DNA of 64,000 bases from positions 4,402,001 through 4,466,000 of the forward strand of contig NC_020520.1 in NCBI RefSeq assembly GCF_000348785.1, written 5' to 3'. This document shows, piece after piece, positions 9,048-17,900 of this stretch; position 1 is the stretch's first letter, and every line of letters starts with the position of its first letter. The DNA is from Ilumatobacter coccineus YM16-304 (GTDB lineage: Bacteria; Actinomycetota; Acidimicrobiia; Acidimicrobiales; Ilumatobacteraceae). The position numbers and the translations under genes were made by a program. The notes under the pieces were generated by a model. The model was not told the DNA's origin. It was given only the letters and a program-made list of their open reading frames with translations, and searched no databases.

Positions 9048-9998
9048 GTGGCAGGGAACACCTCAGTTGTCGTCAATGCGCTCATCGACAACATCGATCA
9101 GGTGATCCGCGGCAAGCGCGCCGAGATCCGGCTCGCGCTGTGCTGCCTGCTCACCGAAGGGCACCTCCTGCTCGACGACGTGCCCGGCACCGGCAAGACC
9201 CTCCTCGCGAAGTCGATCGCCAACTCGATCGCCGGCACCTGGAAACGTGTGCAGTTCACGCCCGACCTGCTCCCCACCGACATCACGGGCGTCATGGTGT
9301 TCGATCAGCGCAGCGGTCACTTCAACTTCCGTGAGGGTCCGGTCTTCACCAACGTGATGATCGGTGACGAGATCAACCGCGGCAGCCCGAAGACGCAATC
9401 GGCGCTGCTCGAGGTGATGGAAGAGCGGCAGGTCACCGCCGACGGCGTGTCACGCCCGGTCCCCCGACCGTTCTTCGTGATCGCCACGCAGAACCCTCGC
9501 GACTTCCAGGGCACGTTCCCGCTCCCCGACGTGCAGCTCGACCGATTCTCGATGCGTCTGAGCCTCGGCTACGCCGACAAGGACACCGAGGTGTCGATCC
9601 TCGAATCGTTCAGCCGGACACAGCGCGACGACGAACTCGAACCGGTCACCGACACCGCCGAACTCGATGCGATCATCGCCGAGATCGACGGGTTGTCGGT
9701 GGCGCACATGGTCCACGAGTACATCGTGGCGATCGCCGCCGCGACTCGATCGCATCCCGATCTGCGCCTCGGGGTGTCGACGCGCGGCACCCTCGCGCTC
9801 CTGCGCGTCGCTCGGGCATTCGCCGCGACCGACGAGCGGGACTTCGTCACCCCCGACGACGTGAAGACGTTGGTCGGGCCGGTGTTCGGGCACCGCGTGC
9901 AGTTGACCGCCGAGGCCGAGCTGCGCGGGCAGACCGCTCAGTCGTTGCTCGCCGACATCACCGACTCCGTTCCGGTTCCGCGCACCAGCGGCGGGTGA
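9048..9998 (+). CDS. MoxR-family AAA+ ATPase
   Basis: This 316-residue protein starts at the GTG at 9048. An upstream in-frame ATG at 8955 would lie inside the HAD gene, while the GTG has a leaderless-type promoter. Walker A is VPGTGKT (45-51), Walker B is MIGDEINRG (about 104), and sensor 1 is IATQNPRDFQGT. The SALLEVMEERQVT helix is the MoxR hallmark. MoxR ATPases act as chaperones that insert metal or activate partner proteins, almost always next to DUF58 and transglutaminase or von Willebrand genes, as here. The DUF58 gene begins 13 nt later, then the TgpA-like gene, giving the classic three-gene set. Confidence 0.93.
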   Translation: MAGNTSVVVNALIDNIDQVIRGKRAEIRLALCCLLTEGHLLLDDVPGTGKTLLAKSIANSIAGTWKRVQFTPDLLPTDITGVMVFDQRSGHFNFREGPVFTNVMIGDEINRGSPKTQSALLEVMEERQVTADGVSRPVPRPFFVIATQNPRDFQGTFPLPDVQLDRFSMRLSLGYADKDTEVSILESFSRTQRDDELEPVTDTAELDAIIAEIDGLSVAHMVHEYIVAIAAATRSHPDLRLGVSTRGTLALLRVARAFAATDERDFVTPDDVKTLVGPVFGHRVQLTAEAELRGQTAQSLLADITDSVPVPRTSGG

Positions 9999-10011
9999 GG
10001 TCGACGCCGCT

Positions 10012-11133
10012 GTGCTGACCCGATCGGGCCTCGGCGCGCTGATCGTCGCTCTCGTCCTCGCCGCGCTCGGCTGGTGGTGGGGGTACGAAGAACTCGTCAT
10101 CGGAGCCGTCGCGATCGCTGCGGTGCTCACGATGGCGATCTGGATCGCGCAGCGGCCACTGCGTGCCAAGGTGCGGCGCCGGGTCGACACGATCCGGGTG
10201 CCGCGCGGCGACCCGATCCGGCTCACGTACCGGGTTCGCAACGACACGAAGTACCGGTCGTCGCGGGCGACGTTGATCGATCGGTGCGACGAGCAGACGA
10301 CCGAGATGACCATCGACCCGGTGGGACCCGATCGCGTCGACGACGTCCACGCCACGATCCCGACGCGCCGTCGCGGCGTCTTTCCGGTCGGTCCACTCGA
10401 CGTGGTCCGTATCGACCCGTTCTACCTGGCCATCGGACGGTGGCGTGACGAGCGTGATGCGGCCACACCCACCTCGGTCACGGTGCATCCGAAGGTGTAC
10501 GACCTCGTCGGCCCGCAGGGCACGGCCCGCGTCGTCGAGAACGAGTCGGTGATCAGACGGGCGGCGACCGACCCGATGTCGGGGTTCGTGTCGATGCGCG
10601 AGTACGTCGCCGGTGACGACCCCCGCATGATCCACTGGCCGACGACCGCTCGCACCGGCACCCTGATGGTGAGGGAGAACGTCGAGGTGCGGCGCCCCGA
10701 GTTCACGATCGTGCTCGACACCGGCGCCGACACCTGCAGCGACGACGACTTCGAGGAAGCGGTCGACGTGGCCGCGACCATGGCGGTCCATGCGTTGCGC
10801 TCCGACCTCGACGTCGTCGTGCGCACCACGCACCGCCAGTATCCGGGCGTCGCCAGGCCGCTCGTCGAGGAAGCCCAGGTGCTCGATCTGCTCACGCCGG
10901 TGCAGCGGTCGAACGGCGACGACCTGTTGCAGCTTCCCTCGTTGTTCGCGCACGGGTTCGACCACACGTCGATCGTGATGGTCACCGGCCCGACCGGGCC
11001 GTCGAGCCGCGTGCCGTCGATCGAACAGATGGCGACGGTACGCATCGGCGAGGGTGCCGAAGCGCAGAGCGGCATCGCACTCGCGGCGATCGACGCCGCC
11101 GACTTCGTCAACCGATGGCGGGCCTGGAGCTGA
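10012..11133 (+). CDS. DUF58 membrane protein
   Basis: This 373-residue protein starts at GTG 10012, 13 nt after the MoxR stop. Two hydrophobic helices (about residues 6-47) anchor it, leaving the rest in one compartment. The DUF58 signature lies at about 195: MREYVAGDDPRMIHWPTTAR, followed by a von Willebrand A-like fold starting FTIVLDTGADT. The MIDAS pattern DxSxS is not intact there (DTGAD). DUF58 proteins pair with MoxR ATPases and TgpA transglutaminases in envelope or maturation modules of unproven function. The C-terminus runs into the next gene's Shine-Dalgarno. Confidence 0.88.
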   Translation: MLTRSGLGALIVALVLAALGWWWGYEELVIGAVAIAAVLTMAIWIAQRPLRAKVRRRVDTIRVPRGDPIRLTYRVRNDTKYRSSRATLIDRCDEQTTEMTIDPVGPDRVDDVHATIPTRRRGVFPVGPLDVVRIDPFYLAIGRWRDERDAATPTSVTVHPKVYDLVGPQGTARVVENESVIRRAATDPMSGFVSMREYVAGDDPRMIHWPTTARTGTLMVRENVEVRRPEFTIVLDTGADTCSDDDFEEAVDVAATMAVHALRSDLDVVVRTTHRQYPGVARPLVEEAQVLDLLTPVQRSNGDDLLQLPSLFAHGFDHTSIVMVTGPTGPSSRVPSIEQMATVRIGEGAEAQSGIALAAIDAADFVNRWRAWS

Positions 11134-11138
11134 TCGGC

Positions 11139-13262
11139 ATGGGTGTGTTGCGGCTCCGTGTGGTGGTGCTCGGTCTGATGGGCGTGGTGCTGGCGATCGC
11201 CGCCGGCGACATCTTCGACCAGGTTCGCTGGGAACTGTTGATCGCTCCGGCGGCCGTGGCGCTCGTCGCGCTCGCGCTGCTCGAGCGCAACGCGGTGGCG
11301 CGCGTCGTCGGCGGTCTGGTCGCCCTGGTCGGCGGTGTCGCGGGTGCTGCGTTGCTCGACGGCGGCGACGGCTCCGACGTGCGCGTCGCGTTCTCGTCGG
11401 GGCCGCAGCGGCTGCTCTCGACCGACTGGCCGAGTCCGATTCGTCCCGACCTGCTCGCCACGACGGCGATGGGTGTCGGTGCGCTCGTGTGGGTCGCGGC
11501 CGAACTCGCCCGGCTCCGTCGGCTGCACCTCGTACCGCTGATGCCGATGGGGGTGGCGCACGTGCTCGTCATCGCGCTCAGCGCGCCCAACGGCGTCGGG
11601 CTGCACTGGCTCGTGCCCATCGGGCTGCTGGCCGCGGTGTTCGCCCTGTTCCGTCCCGAGCTCGGTCTGGGTGAACGATGGACGCTGCTCGCCGGCGAGC
11701 GTCGGCTCGTTCCGCTGACGGCGATCGCCGTCGGACTCGCGGCAGCGATCGCACTCCCCCTCGCCTTCGCCGACCGCGCCGACCCGCGACGCAACGACCA
11801 ACCCGAGAGTGCGCTCACCCTGCTCGATCCGATCGAGGCGACGCTCGCACTCCAGAACATCGACCCACCGGTCGACCTTCACGAGATCCGCATCGATGGG
11901 ACGGATGCCGCCCCGGCGCGCTGGCGAACCGCTGCGCTCGTCGCGTACGACGGGCGACGGTGGGCGCCGGCGCTCACACTTCGACCGATCGGTCGCCGCC
12001 TCGCTCCCGACGCCGACGACGCGATCTCCGGAACCCTCAGCTTCCTCGACGACGATCTCCAACTGATTCCGCTGCCCGGTGGAGCGATCACCGTCGACAC
12101 TGCGATCGAGACCGATCCCGACCGCACCATCGTGCGCTTGGCCGATCGCCCGACGGCTGGGCAGGAGGTGCGCTTCAGCGCGCGGGTCGAGCCACGCCCG
12201 TCCGCGGTGGCGCCGGGATCGATCGGCACACGCGAGCTCGACGAGACCGTGTCGGGTCTCACCGAGTTCGCCGAGGCCATCATCGCCGACGAGGCCGACG
12301 GGGCGCCACCGGCCGACGTGCTCGGCCGGCTCCAGTTGATCGAGTCGGCGATGCGCAACGACTTCCTGCTCGACCCCGTCGCTTCCGGTGGCGGTCTGCA
12401 GCGAACGCTCATCGTCCGCTTCATCCGTGACACGCGACGCGGCAACAGCGAGCAGTTCGCGACCTCGTTCGTGTTGCTCGCTCGATCGCTGGGCGTCGAT
12501 GCCCGAGTCGCCACCGGCTTCGAGGTCTCACCCGACCGTGTGGAGCGTGATGACAACGGCGCGTCGATCGTGTTGTCGTCGAGCGATGCGGCCGTGTGGC
12601 CCGAGGTGAGCGTCGATGGCGAGTGGCTGGCGTTCGACCCGGTTCCCGACGAGGAGGTGTCGGAGGCCACCGAGGAGCCGCCAGAGGAACAGGTCCAGAC
12701 TCCGGCCGCGCCGCAACCTCCGATCGCTCCCCCGCCGGAGTCGACCGACGACCCGGTGGTGACCGAGGCCGACGACATCGCCACCGACGACGACGCGCTG
12801 CCGACGGTCGTTCGGGTCGGTCTCCAGGCCGCGGCGGTGGTCGGTGCGCTGCTCGTGCCGCTGCTCCTCCTCGTCGCGCTGATTCTGGGCGTCAAGTGGC
12901 GCCGTCGACGCCGACGCCTGAGTGGTCCGCCCGACACCCGGATCCGCGGCGCGTGGACGGTGGCCACCAACCAACTCGTCGACGCCGGCATGTCGATCGG
13001 TCCGGCGGCGACCAACAACGAGATCGCCGATGGCGGCGTCGAGTTCGCTCCGACCGCCGATCGCGAACTGCATCGGCTCGCCGTGCTGGCGAGCGCTGCG
13101 ACGTTCGGTCGACCCGCGCGACCAGATCTGCTCGCCGAGGACGCCAACGCCTGCCTGGGCCAGGTCGAGCACTCGCTCGCAGCCGAACGAACGCGTTGGC
13201 AGCGGATTCGTTGGCGACTCAGCCTTCGGAGCCTGCGCAGCTCGACCCGTTCGCCCGTCTGA
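11139..13262 (+). CDS. TgpA-like membrane protein with a degenerate transglutaminase domain
   Basis: This 707-residue protein uses the ATG at 11139, which has GGAG 9 nt upstream; an in-frame ATG at 11115 would overlap the DUF58 gene more. N-terminal transmembrane helices (about residues 1-215) are followed by an extracytoplasmic part, a transglutaminase-like core (about 380-510), a Pro/Glu-rich linker, a late transmembrane helix (AAAVVGALLVPLLLLVALIL) and a cytoplasmic tail of about 125 residues. In active TgpA the core reads CEQFA with catalytic Cys, then HAW with catalytic His, then FDP with Asp. Here they read NSEQFA (Ser437), AVW (Ala485) and FDP (Asp500). Two of the three catalytic residues are therefore gone. 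The fold and operon place are conserved, so a structural or binding role is likelier than catalysis. Confidence 0.88.
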   Translation: MGVLRLRVVVLGLMGVVLAIAAGDIFDQVRWELLIAPAAVALVALALLERNAVARVVGGLVALVGGVAGAALLDGGDGSDVRVAFSSGPQRLLSTDWPSPIRPDLLATTAMGVGALVWVAAELARLRRLHLVPLMPMGVAHVLVIALSAPNGVGLHWLVPIGLLAAVFALFRPELGLGERWTLLAGERRLVPLTAIAVGLAAAIALPLAFADRADPRRNDQPESALTLLDPIEATLALQNIDPPVDLHEIRIDGTDAAPARWRTAALVAYDGRRWAPALTLRPIGRRLAPDADDAISGTLSFLDDDLQLIPLPGGAITVDTAIETDPDRTIVRLADRPTAGQEVRFSARVEPRPSAVAPGSIGTRELDETVSGLTEFAEAIIADEADGAPPADVLGRLQLIESAMRNDFLLDPVASGGGLQRTLIVRFIRDTRRGNSEQFATSFVLLARSLGVDARVATGFEVSPDRVERDDNGASIVLSSSDAAVWPEVSVDGEWLAFDPVPDEEVSEATEEPPEEQVQTPAAPQPPIAPPPESTDDPVVTEADDIATDDDALPTVVRVGLQAAAVVGALLVPLLLLVALILGVKWRRRRRRLSGPPDTRIRGAWTVATNQLVDAGMSIGPAATNNEIADGGVEFAPTADRELHRLAVLASAATFGRPARPDLLAEDANACLGQVEHSLAAERTRWQRIRWRLSLRSLRSSTRSPV

Positions 13263-13318
13263 CCGGCCGCTTCCCGAGCGGGGTGTATCGGTACCCCGAT
13301 GAACCCTTCCGAGCCGTT

Positions 13319-13335
13319 GTAGCACGTCGTGCTAC
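13319..13335. promoter_or_regulatory. palindromic operator of the toxin-antitoxin pair
   Basis: GTAGCACG-T-CGTGCTAC is a perfect 8+1+8 palindrome, 9 nt before the antitoxin ATG. Its right arm overlaps the -10 box. Phd/YefM-type antitoxins repress their own operon at such sites. Confidence 0.65.
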
Positions 13336-13338
13336 GAT
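13333..13338 (+). promoter_or_regulatory. -10 box of the toxin-antitoxin operon (leaderless)
   Basis: TACGAT lies 6 nt before the ATG at 13345 and partly inside the palindromic operator, so repressor binding would block it. Confidence 0.5.
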
Positions 13339-13344
13339 GTCGTG

Positions 13345-13599
13345 ATGAGCCAGGTGGTCACCCAACGAGAACTGCGCAACGGCAGCGGAGAGATCATGCG
13401 CCGCCTCGACCAGGGCGAGTCCTTCGTCGTCACCCGCAACGGCGTCCCGGTCGGTGAACTCACTCCACTTCGTCGCCTTCGGTTCGTGACGGCAGCATCC
13501 ATTGCCCAGCTCTTCCAGGCAGCTCCGGGCGTCGACAGCGAACAGTTCCGACGAGACCTCGACGCAGTCGCCGACCAGAGCATCGAACCGCGTGCCTGA
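13345..13599 (+). CDS. Phd/YefM-family antitoxin
   Basis: This 84-residue protein has the Phd/YefM layout: TQRELRNGSGEIMRRLDQGESFVVTRNG followed by a short PVGEL beta strand (residues about 7-40), which forms the DNA-binding N-terminal fold. The C-terminal part (AQLFQAAPGVDSEQFRRDL) would wrap the toxin. A GTG sits immediately before the ATG, but the -10 spacing favours the ATG. The gene overlaps the PIN toxin gene by 8 nt. It probably neutralises the PIN nuclease and represses the operon at 13319-13335. Confidence 0.9.
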   Translation: MSQVVTQRELRNGSGEIMRRLDQGESFVVTRNGVPVGELTPLRRLRFVTAASIAQLFQAAPGVDSEQFRRDLDAVADQSIEPRA

Positions 13600-14002
13600 C
13601 CAGCGCGTGGCTCGCGGCGTGGTCGACACGTCGGTCGTCATCGACCTCGACACCATCGACGTCAGCGTGCTCCCGGCCGAGGTTGCCGTGACCGCGCTCA
13701 CCATGGCCGAACTCGCCGCCGGCCCCCACGCCACCACGGACCCGGCGGAACGAGCGAGACGCCAAGACCGACTGCAGCGAACCGAGGCAGCGTTTGCGCC
13801 GTTGCCGTTCGACGCTGACGCAGCCCGCGCGTATGGGCGGGTCTATGCGGCAGTCACGACTGCCGGTGGCAACGCCCGAGGAGCACGGGCAGTCGACCTG
13901 ATGATCGCAGCGATCGCGTGTTCGGTCGAGGTCCCGCTCTACACGCGGAACCCCAGCGACTTCGCGGCGCTGGACGGGCTGGTCGACGTCGTCGCCATCT
14001 GA
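13592..14002 (+). CDS. PIN-domain ribonuclease toxin (VapC-like)
   Basis: This 136-residue protein starts at GTG 13592, overlapping the antitoxin end. The PIN acidic residues are all present: VVDTSVVIDLD near the N-terminus, MAELAAGP in the middle, and ARAVDLMIAAIA with TRNPSDFAAL near the C-terminus. These coordinate Mg2+ for RNA cleavage. VapC toxins cut tRNA or rRNA when released from antitoxin. The pairing of a Phd-type antitoxin with a PIN toxin is common in Actinobacteria. Nothing looks truncated, so the module should be functional. Confidence 0.92.
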   Translation: MPDQRVARGVVDTSVVIDLDTIDVSVLPAEVAVTALTMAELAAGPHATTDPAERARRQDRLQRTEAAFAPLPFDADAARAYGRVYAAVTTAGGNARGARAVDLMIAAIACSVEVPLYTRNPSDFAALDGLVDVVAI

Positions 14003-14161
14003 CTTCGCGCCCGTGATCACCCTTGCGGTGAAGCGGGTCGACCTGGGCTGGATCGGCACGTCGGCGCTCGGCCACACGCTCCAGATCGCTCGCATCAGGT
14101 CCCCGGGCTCCGTCGGGTCGAGCTTCGGCGGGGGCCGGGGCGGACCACTGGCCGACTCGGC

Positions 14162-14692
14162 TCACGACGAAACTGCTGGCGTGTTTCGACGCGACATTGC
14201 CAGACTGGAGACAGCCACGGCGCCAAGCGCAACGATGAGCGCCACCATGATCCACCTGACCGTCGGCCACGCCGTCGTGATCGTTGTGGAGTCGTTGTCG
14301 GGGGCGATGTTCAGGCTTCCGAGTTCTTGGGGACCGAACCAGCCCATGCGGATGTTCCATTCGTACTCGCCCGCCGTGGTCGGGAACGTGACTGACGCGG
14401 TGTAATGACCGACGGTGTCGTCTTGCTCGGCAGCGAAGTAGCTGACCATGCCGTCCGTACCGATGATCTCGATGCCGACATCGTCGGCGAGGTCAGCGGG
14501 GGTGACGCCGTGCTGAAGGATCGTGAAACCGATCTCGACGGTTTCACCCGCCGACGGTGCCGGGACGGCGTCGAGCGATCCAACGGCCCAGCCTCCAGCT
14601 GACGCGGGCGCGCTGACGCAGATCAGGAGAGTGATCACTGTCGCGAGCGTGGCGGTGAGTCGGGCGATTCGGTCGTGCGATTTCGGTGCCAT
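14162..14692 (-). CDS. secreted, membrane-anchored protein with a FixH/YtkA-like beta-sandwich
   Basis: This 176-residue protein begins at the ATG at 14692; upstream in-frame extension is Arg-rich and unconvincing. A signal peptide (ATLATVITLLICVSAPASA) ends near residue 32. The mature part reads GGWAVGSLDAVPAPSAGETVE... with GHYTASVTFPTTAGEYEW, a pattern like YtkA/FixH or copper-handling Ig-like domains. A single transmembrane helix (IMVALIVALGAVAVSSLAM) near the C-terminus anchors it with a short cytoplasmic tail. No metal-binding Met/His cluster is obvious. The gene stands alone between the toxin and the sigma-like remnant. Confidence 0.7.
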   Translation of the reverse strand: MAPKSHDRIARLTATLATVITLLICVSAPASAGGWAVGSLDAVPAPSAGETVEIGFTILQHGVTPADLADDVGIEIIGTDGMVSYFAAEQDDTVGHYTASVTFPTTAGEYEWNIRMGWFGPQELGSLNIAPDNDSTTITTAWPTVRWIMVALIVALGAVAVSSLAMSRRNTPAVSS

Positions 14693-14816
14693 GTCTGTTC
14701 CGACACCGCGGACCAGGGTCAGGTTCCCATGTTGACGAAGCCGAGCGCGTCGGCGAGCTCGACGAAGCCTTCGACTTCGGTCCTCCACTGATCCGCCGAA
14801 ATCGAAAACGTGTCGG

Positions 14817-14918
14817 AGCCGACCGAGCGCGTTGCGAGGTGCGCGCCTTCACTGTTCCCTGCGCAACCTCGAACACCTCGGCGGTCTCCAACTCGCTGAG
14901 ACCGGCAACGAACCGGCG
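14817..14918 (-). pseudogene. possible remnant of an ECF sigma factor, region 4 helix-turn-helix
   Basis: Directly after the stop of the large surface protein, and in the same frame, the translation resembles sigma region 4.2: a FVAGLS start, ETAEVFEVAQ, then GTVKART and an SQRAR end. In intact ECF sigmas this is GLS-x3-EIAEVLG-x3-GTVKSR-x3-RAR. No start codon or regions 2-3 are present and the frame degenerates beyond, so this is at best a fossil. Chance similarity is possible. Confidence 0.35.
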
Positions 14919-17900
14919 CTAGCCGCCGGGATCCGGTGGGGCCGTCGTGGTCGGCGCCACCGTCGTGGTGGTGGTCGTCGTCGTGGTGGTCGGCGCGACC
15001 GTGGTGGTCGTGGTGCTCGACGTGGTCGTGGTGGTGGTGTCGACCGGCACCGTCGTGGTCGTGGTGTCGACGGGGACCGTGGTCGTCGTGGTCGTCGTGG
15101 TGGTGGTCGTGACCAACGGGAACGACGCGTTGATCGTGACGGTGGCGGTTCCCGACACCGCTCCGTGCGAATCGACCACGTTGAAGGTCACGTTGAACGT
15201 CCCGACCTCGAGGGCGAGGACGTCGATGATCAGACCGATCGGACCGAGGACGACCATGCCGGACGGATCGTTGAGATTCTCGACCGTGAAACTGTCGCCG
15301 TCGGGATCGTTGGCCTCGAGCAGGATCGGCGTCGGGATGCCGACGAGCACCGAGACGGTCTTGTCGATCGCGACCGGCGGCCGGTTGACCGCCTGACCGT
15401 TGACCGTGACGGTCGCCGCTGCCGACAGCGCGCCCGACCCGTCGACGATCGTGTACTGGAAGGTTGCCTGACCTCGCCCGGACCCTGGGGTCACTCTGAT
15501 GCTGCGACCGTCGGGCTGCAACGCCACCGTCCCCGTGCTGCCGTTGGTGAACGTGATGCTCGACGGCACCGACTGCACTCGCAGCGCACTGTTGGGGCCG
15601 TCGGGGTCGGAGTCGTTCGCCACGATGTCGACCGTGGCGGCGCCACCGGAGACGTCGATCGTGTCGGGCTCGGCTCGCGGGCCTTCGTTGGTGACGACCG
15701 CGGTGAGACCGACCGTGGCCGTGAGACCACCTGGGTCGGTGACCGTGACCGACCACGAGTACGCACCGTCGGCGACGGCCTGCGTCGGAGCGATCACGAC
15801 GCGGTCGGGCCCCGTGGTGACCCAGCCGGGCGCACCACTCGAACCCGAGATGATGAGCCCTTCGTCGTCGCTGGCGATTGCCCCGACCGGGATCTCACGG
15901 ACCTCGCCGCGTCCGAGGGTGACCGACTGGTTCTGCCCGACCGGATCCTGGTTGACGTCGACGGTGATGGTGCCGGTGGCCCGCTGACGGCAGTCGTTGA
16001 CGACGGCGTAGGTGATCGTGATGTTGCCGTTGGTACCGGCGGGCGGCGTGTACGTGCCGTTCTGGTACGTGGGCGGACCGTTGACCTCGGTGACGGTTCC
16101 GTTGCTCGCGTAGTTGGCGAGGTTGATGGCGATGGGTTGTTGGTAGCCCGTTTCGAGGAATGCGTCGCCGGCGGTCGGCGCCGATTGAGCGCACGAGGCG
16201 ATCGAGATGCGCAACGACGCGGTGTCGGTGAGCTCGCCGTCGCTGACCTGGTAGTTGACGATCGCCACGCCCGACTGGCCGGGGGTCGCGCTGAACGAGA
16301 TGCTCTGATCGCCGGTGACGCTGGCTGACCCCAGCGCCGGGTCGGGGCCGCCGATGATCGACAGACTCAACGAGTCACCGTCGGGATCGCTGTCGTTGAA
16401 CAGCACGGGGGTGGTGACCGAGCCGCCGTTGACCACCGAGGCAGCGTCGTCGGCTGCCAGCGGTGCGCGGTTGATCGGTTCGAGCACATTGAGCGTGAAC
16501 GACGACGACGACGTGAGTCCGTCGCCGTCGCTGATCGAGTAGACGCCGGTGATCGCTCCGACGAAGTCGGGGGCGGGGCTGATCTGGACCACTCCACCAC
16601 CGACCAGCGACAGGGTGCCGCCGCCCGAGGTGAGCGACGCCGTTTCGAGGGTGAGGCCACCGGGGGTGTCGTCGGGATCGCTGTCGTTGTCGAGCAGGTC
16701 GATCGTGGTCGGCACGCCCGGACCGGGAATGGTCCGCGTGTCGATCCGCGCCACCGGGGCGAGGTTCTGCACCTCGGTGATCCGAACCTGCATGAAGCCG
16801 GTGGCGATCGCTCCGCCTTCGTCTTCGATCTGGTACTCGATCGTGGCGGTTCCGACGTTGGGACCGGCGGTGTAGGTGATGACGTTGCCGTTGCGCACGG
16901 CGGAGCCGACGATCGGGCGAGTCGACGAGGTCACCTTGAGCGCGAGGTCGCTGCCGTCGGGATCGGTGTCGTTCGCCGACACGTCGACGGGGATCGAGTC
17001 GTTGACCTCGACGAACACGAGATCGTCGAGGGCTCGCGGCGGCTCGTTGGTGACCTCGGGTTCGCGAACCGAGATGATGATGGCCGCCGAGTCGCGCAGC
17101 CCCTGGGTGTTGGTGACTTCGTAGGTGCACCGGTAGGCCCCGGTGCCGTTCGCCGGCGGGTCGTACCGCACCTGGCTGTCGGCGGTGACGGTGGCGACGC
17201 CGCCTCCCGGACAGCCGGGTCGGCCGATCAGCGTCGGACGTTCACCCGAGGGGTCGCCGTCGTTGCGCAGCACGTCGATCGTGACCGGTTCGTTCATGAA
17301 GGTGAACGTGGAGTCGTCTTGGGCGTACGGAGGCTCGGGCAGCGCCTGCGCCAACACGGTCACCGTGACGTCGCCGACCACCTCGTGACCGTTGCCGTCC
17401 GACACCGTGTAGGTGAAGCGGGCGTTGGATTCTTCCTCGTCGTCGAACGCGGCCGCAATGAACTCGACCTGGTTGCGACCAGCCAACGCGACGGTCCCCC
17501 GGCCCTCGGGTTGGCTGGTGGCGACGACGGCGAGCGGATCACCGTCGGGATCGGAGTCGTTGGCGGTGACGTCGATGAGGATCGTCTGACCCACGACCGC
17601 GGTCTCGATGTCGGGGGAGACGACGGGTGGCCGGTTCGGTTCGATGTCGTCGATCACGACCACGAGTACGGCACCGCGCACGACGTTGCCGTTGCCGTCG
17701 TCGACCTCGTACTGGAACGGAACCTGGTCGGCAGCACCAGCTCGCGCAGTGATGCCCAGCTGTTCTCCCTGCACGACGACGTCGAGGCCGTCGGGCAGCG
17801 GGCGAACCACCGAGAGCGACAGCGGGTCGCCGTCGGGATCCTTGTCGTTGACGAGCACCGGGAGCGGCGTCTCGGTGTTGCGACGCGTGCGAACGGCGTC

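Noticed and set aside
14003-14161. Possible gene fragment after the PIN toxin
   Set aside because: Short frames on both strands (such as one with IWSVWPSADVPIQP) match nothing I recognise and lack a start with signal; nothing reportable.
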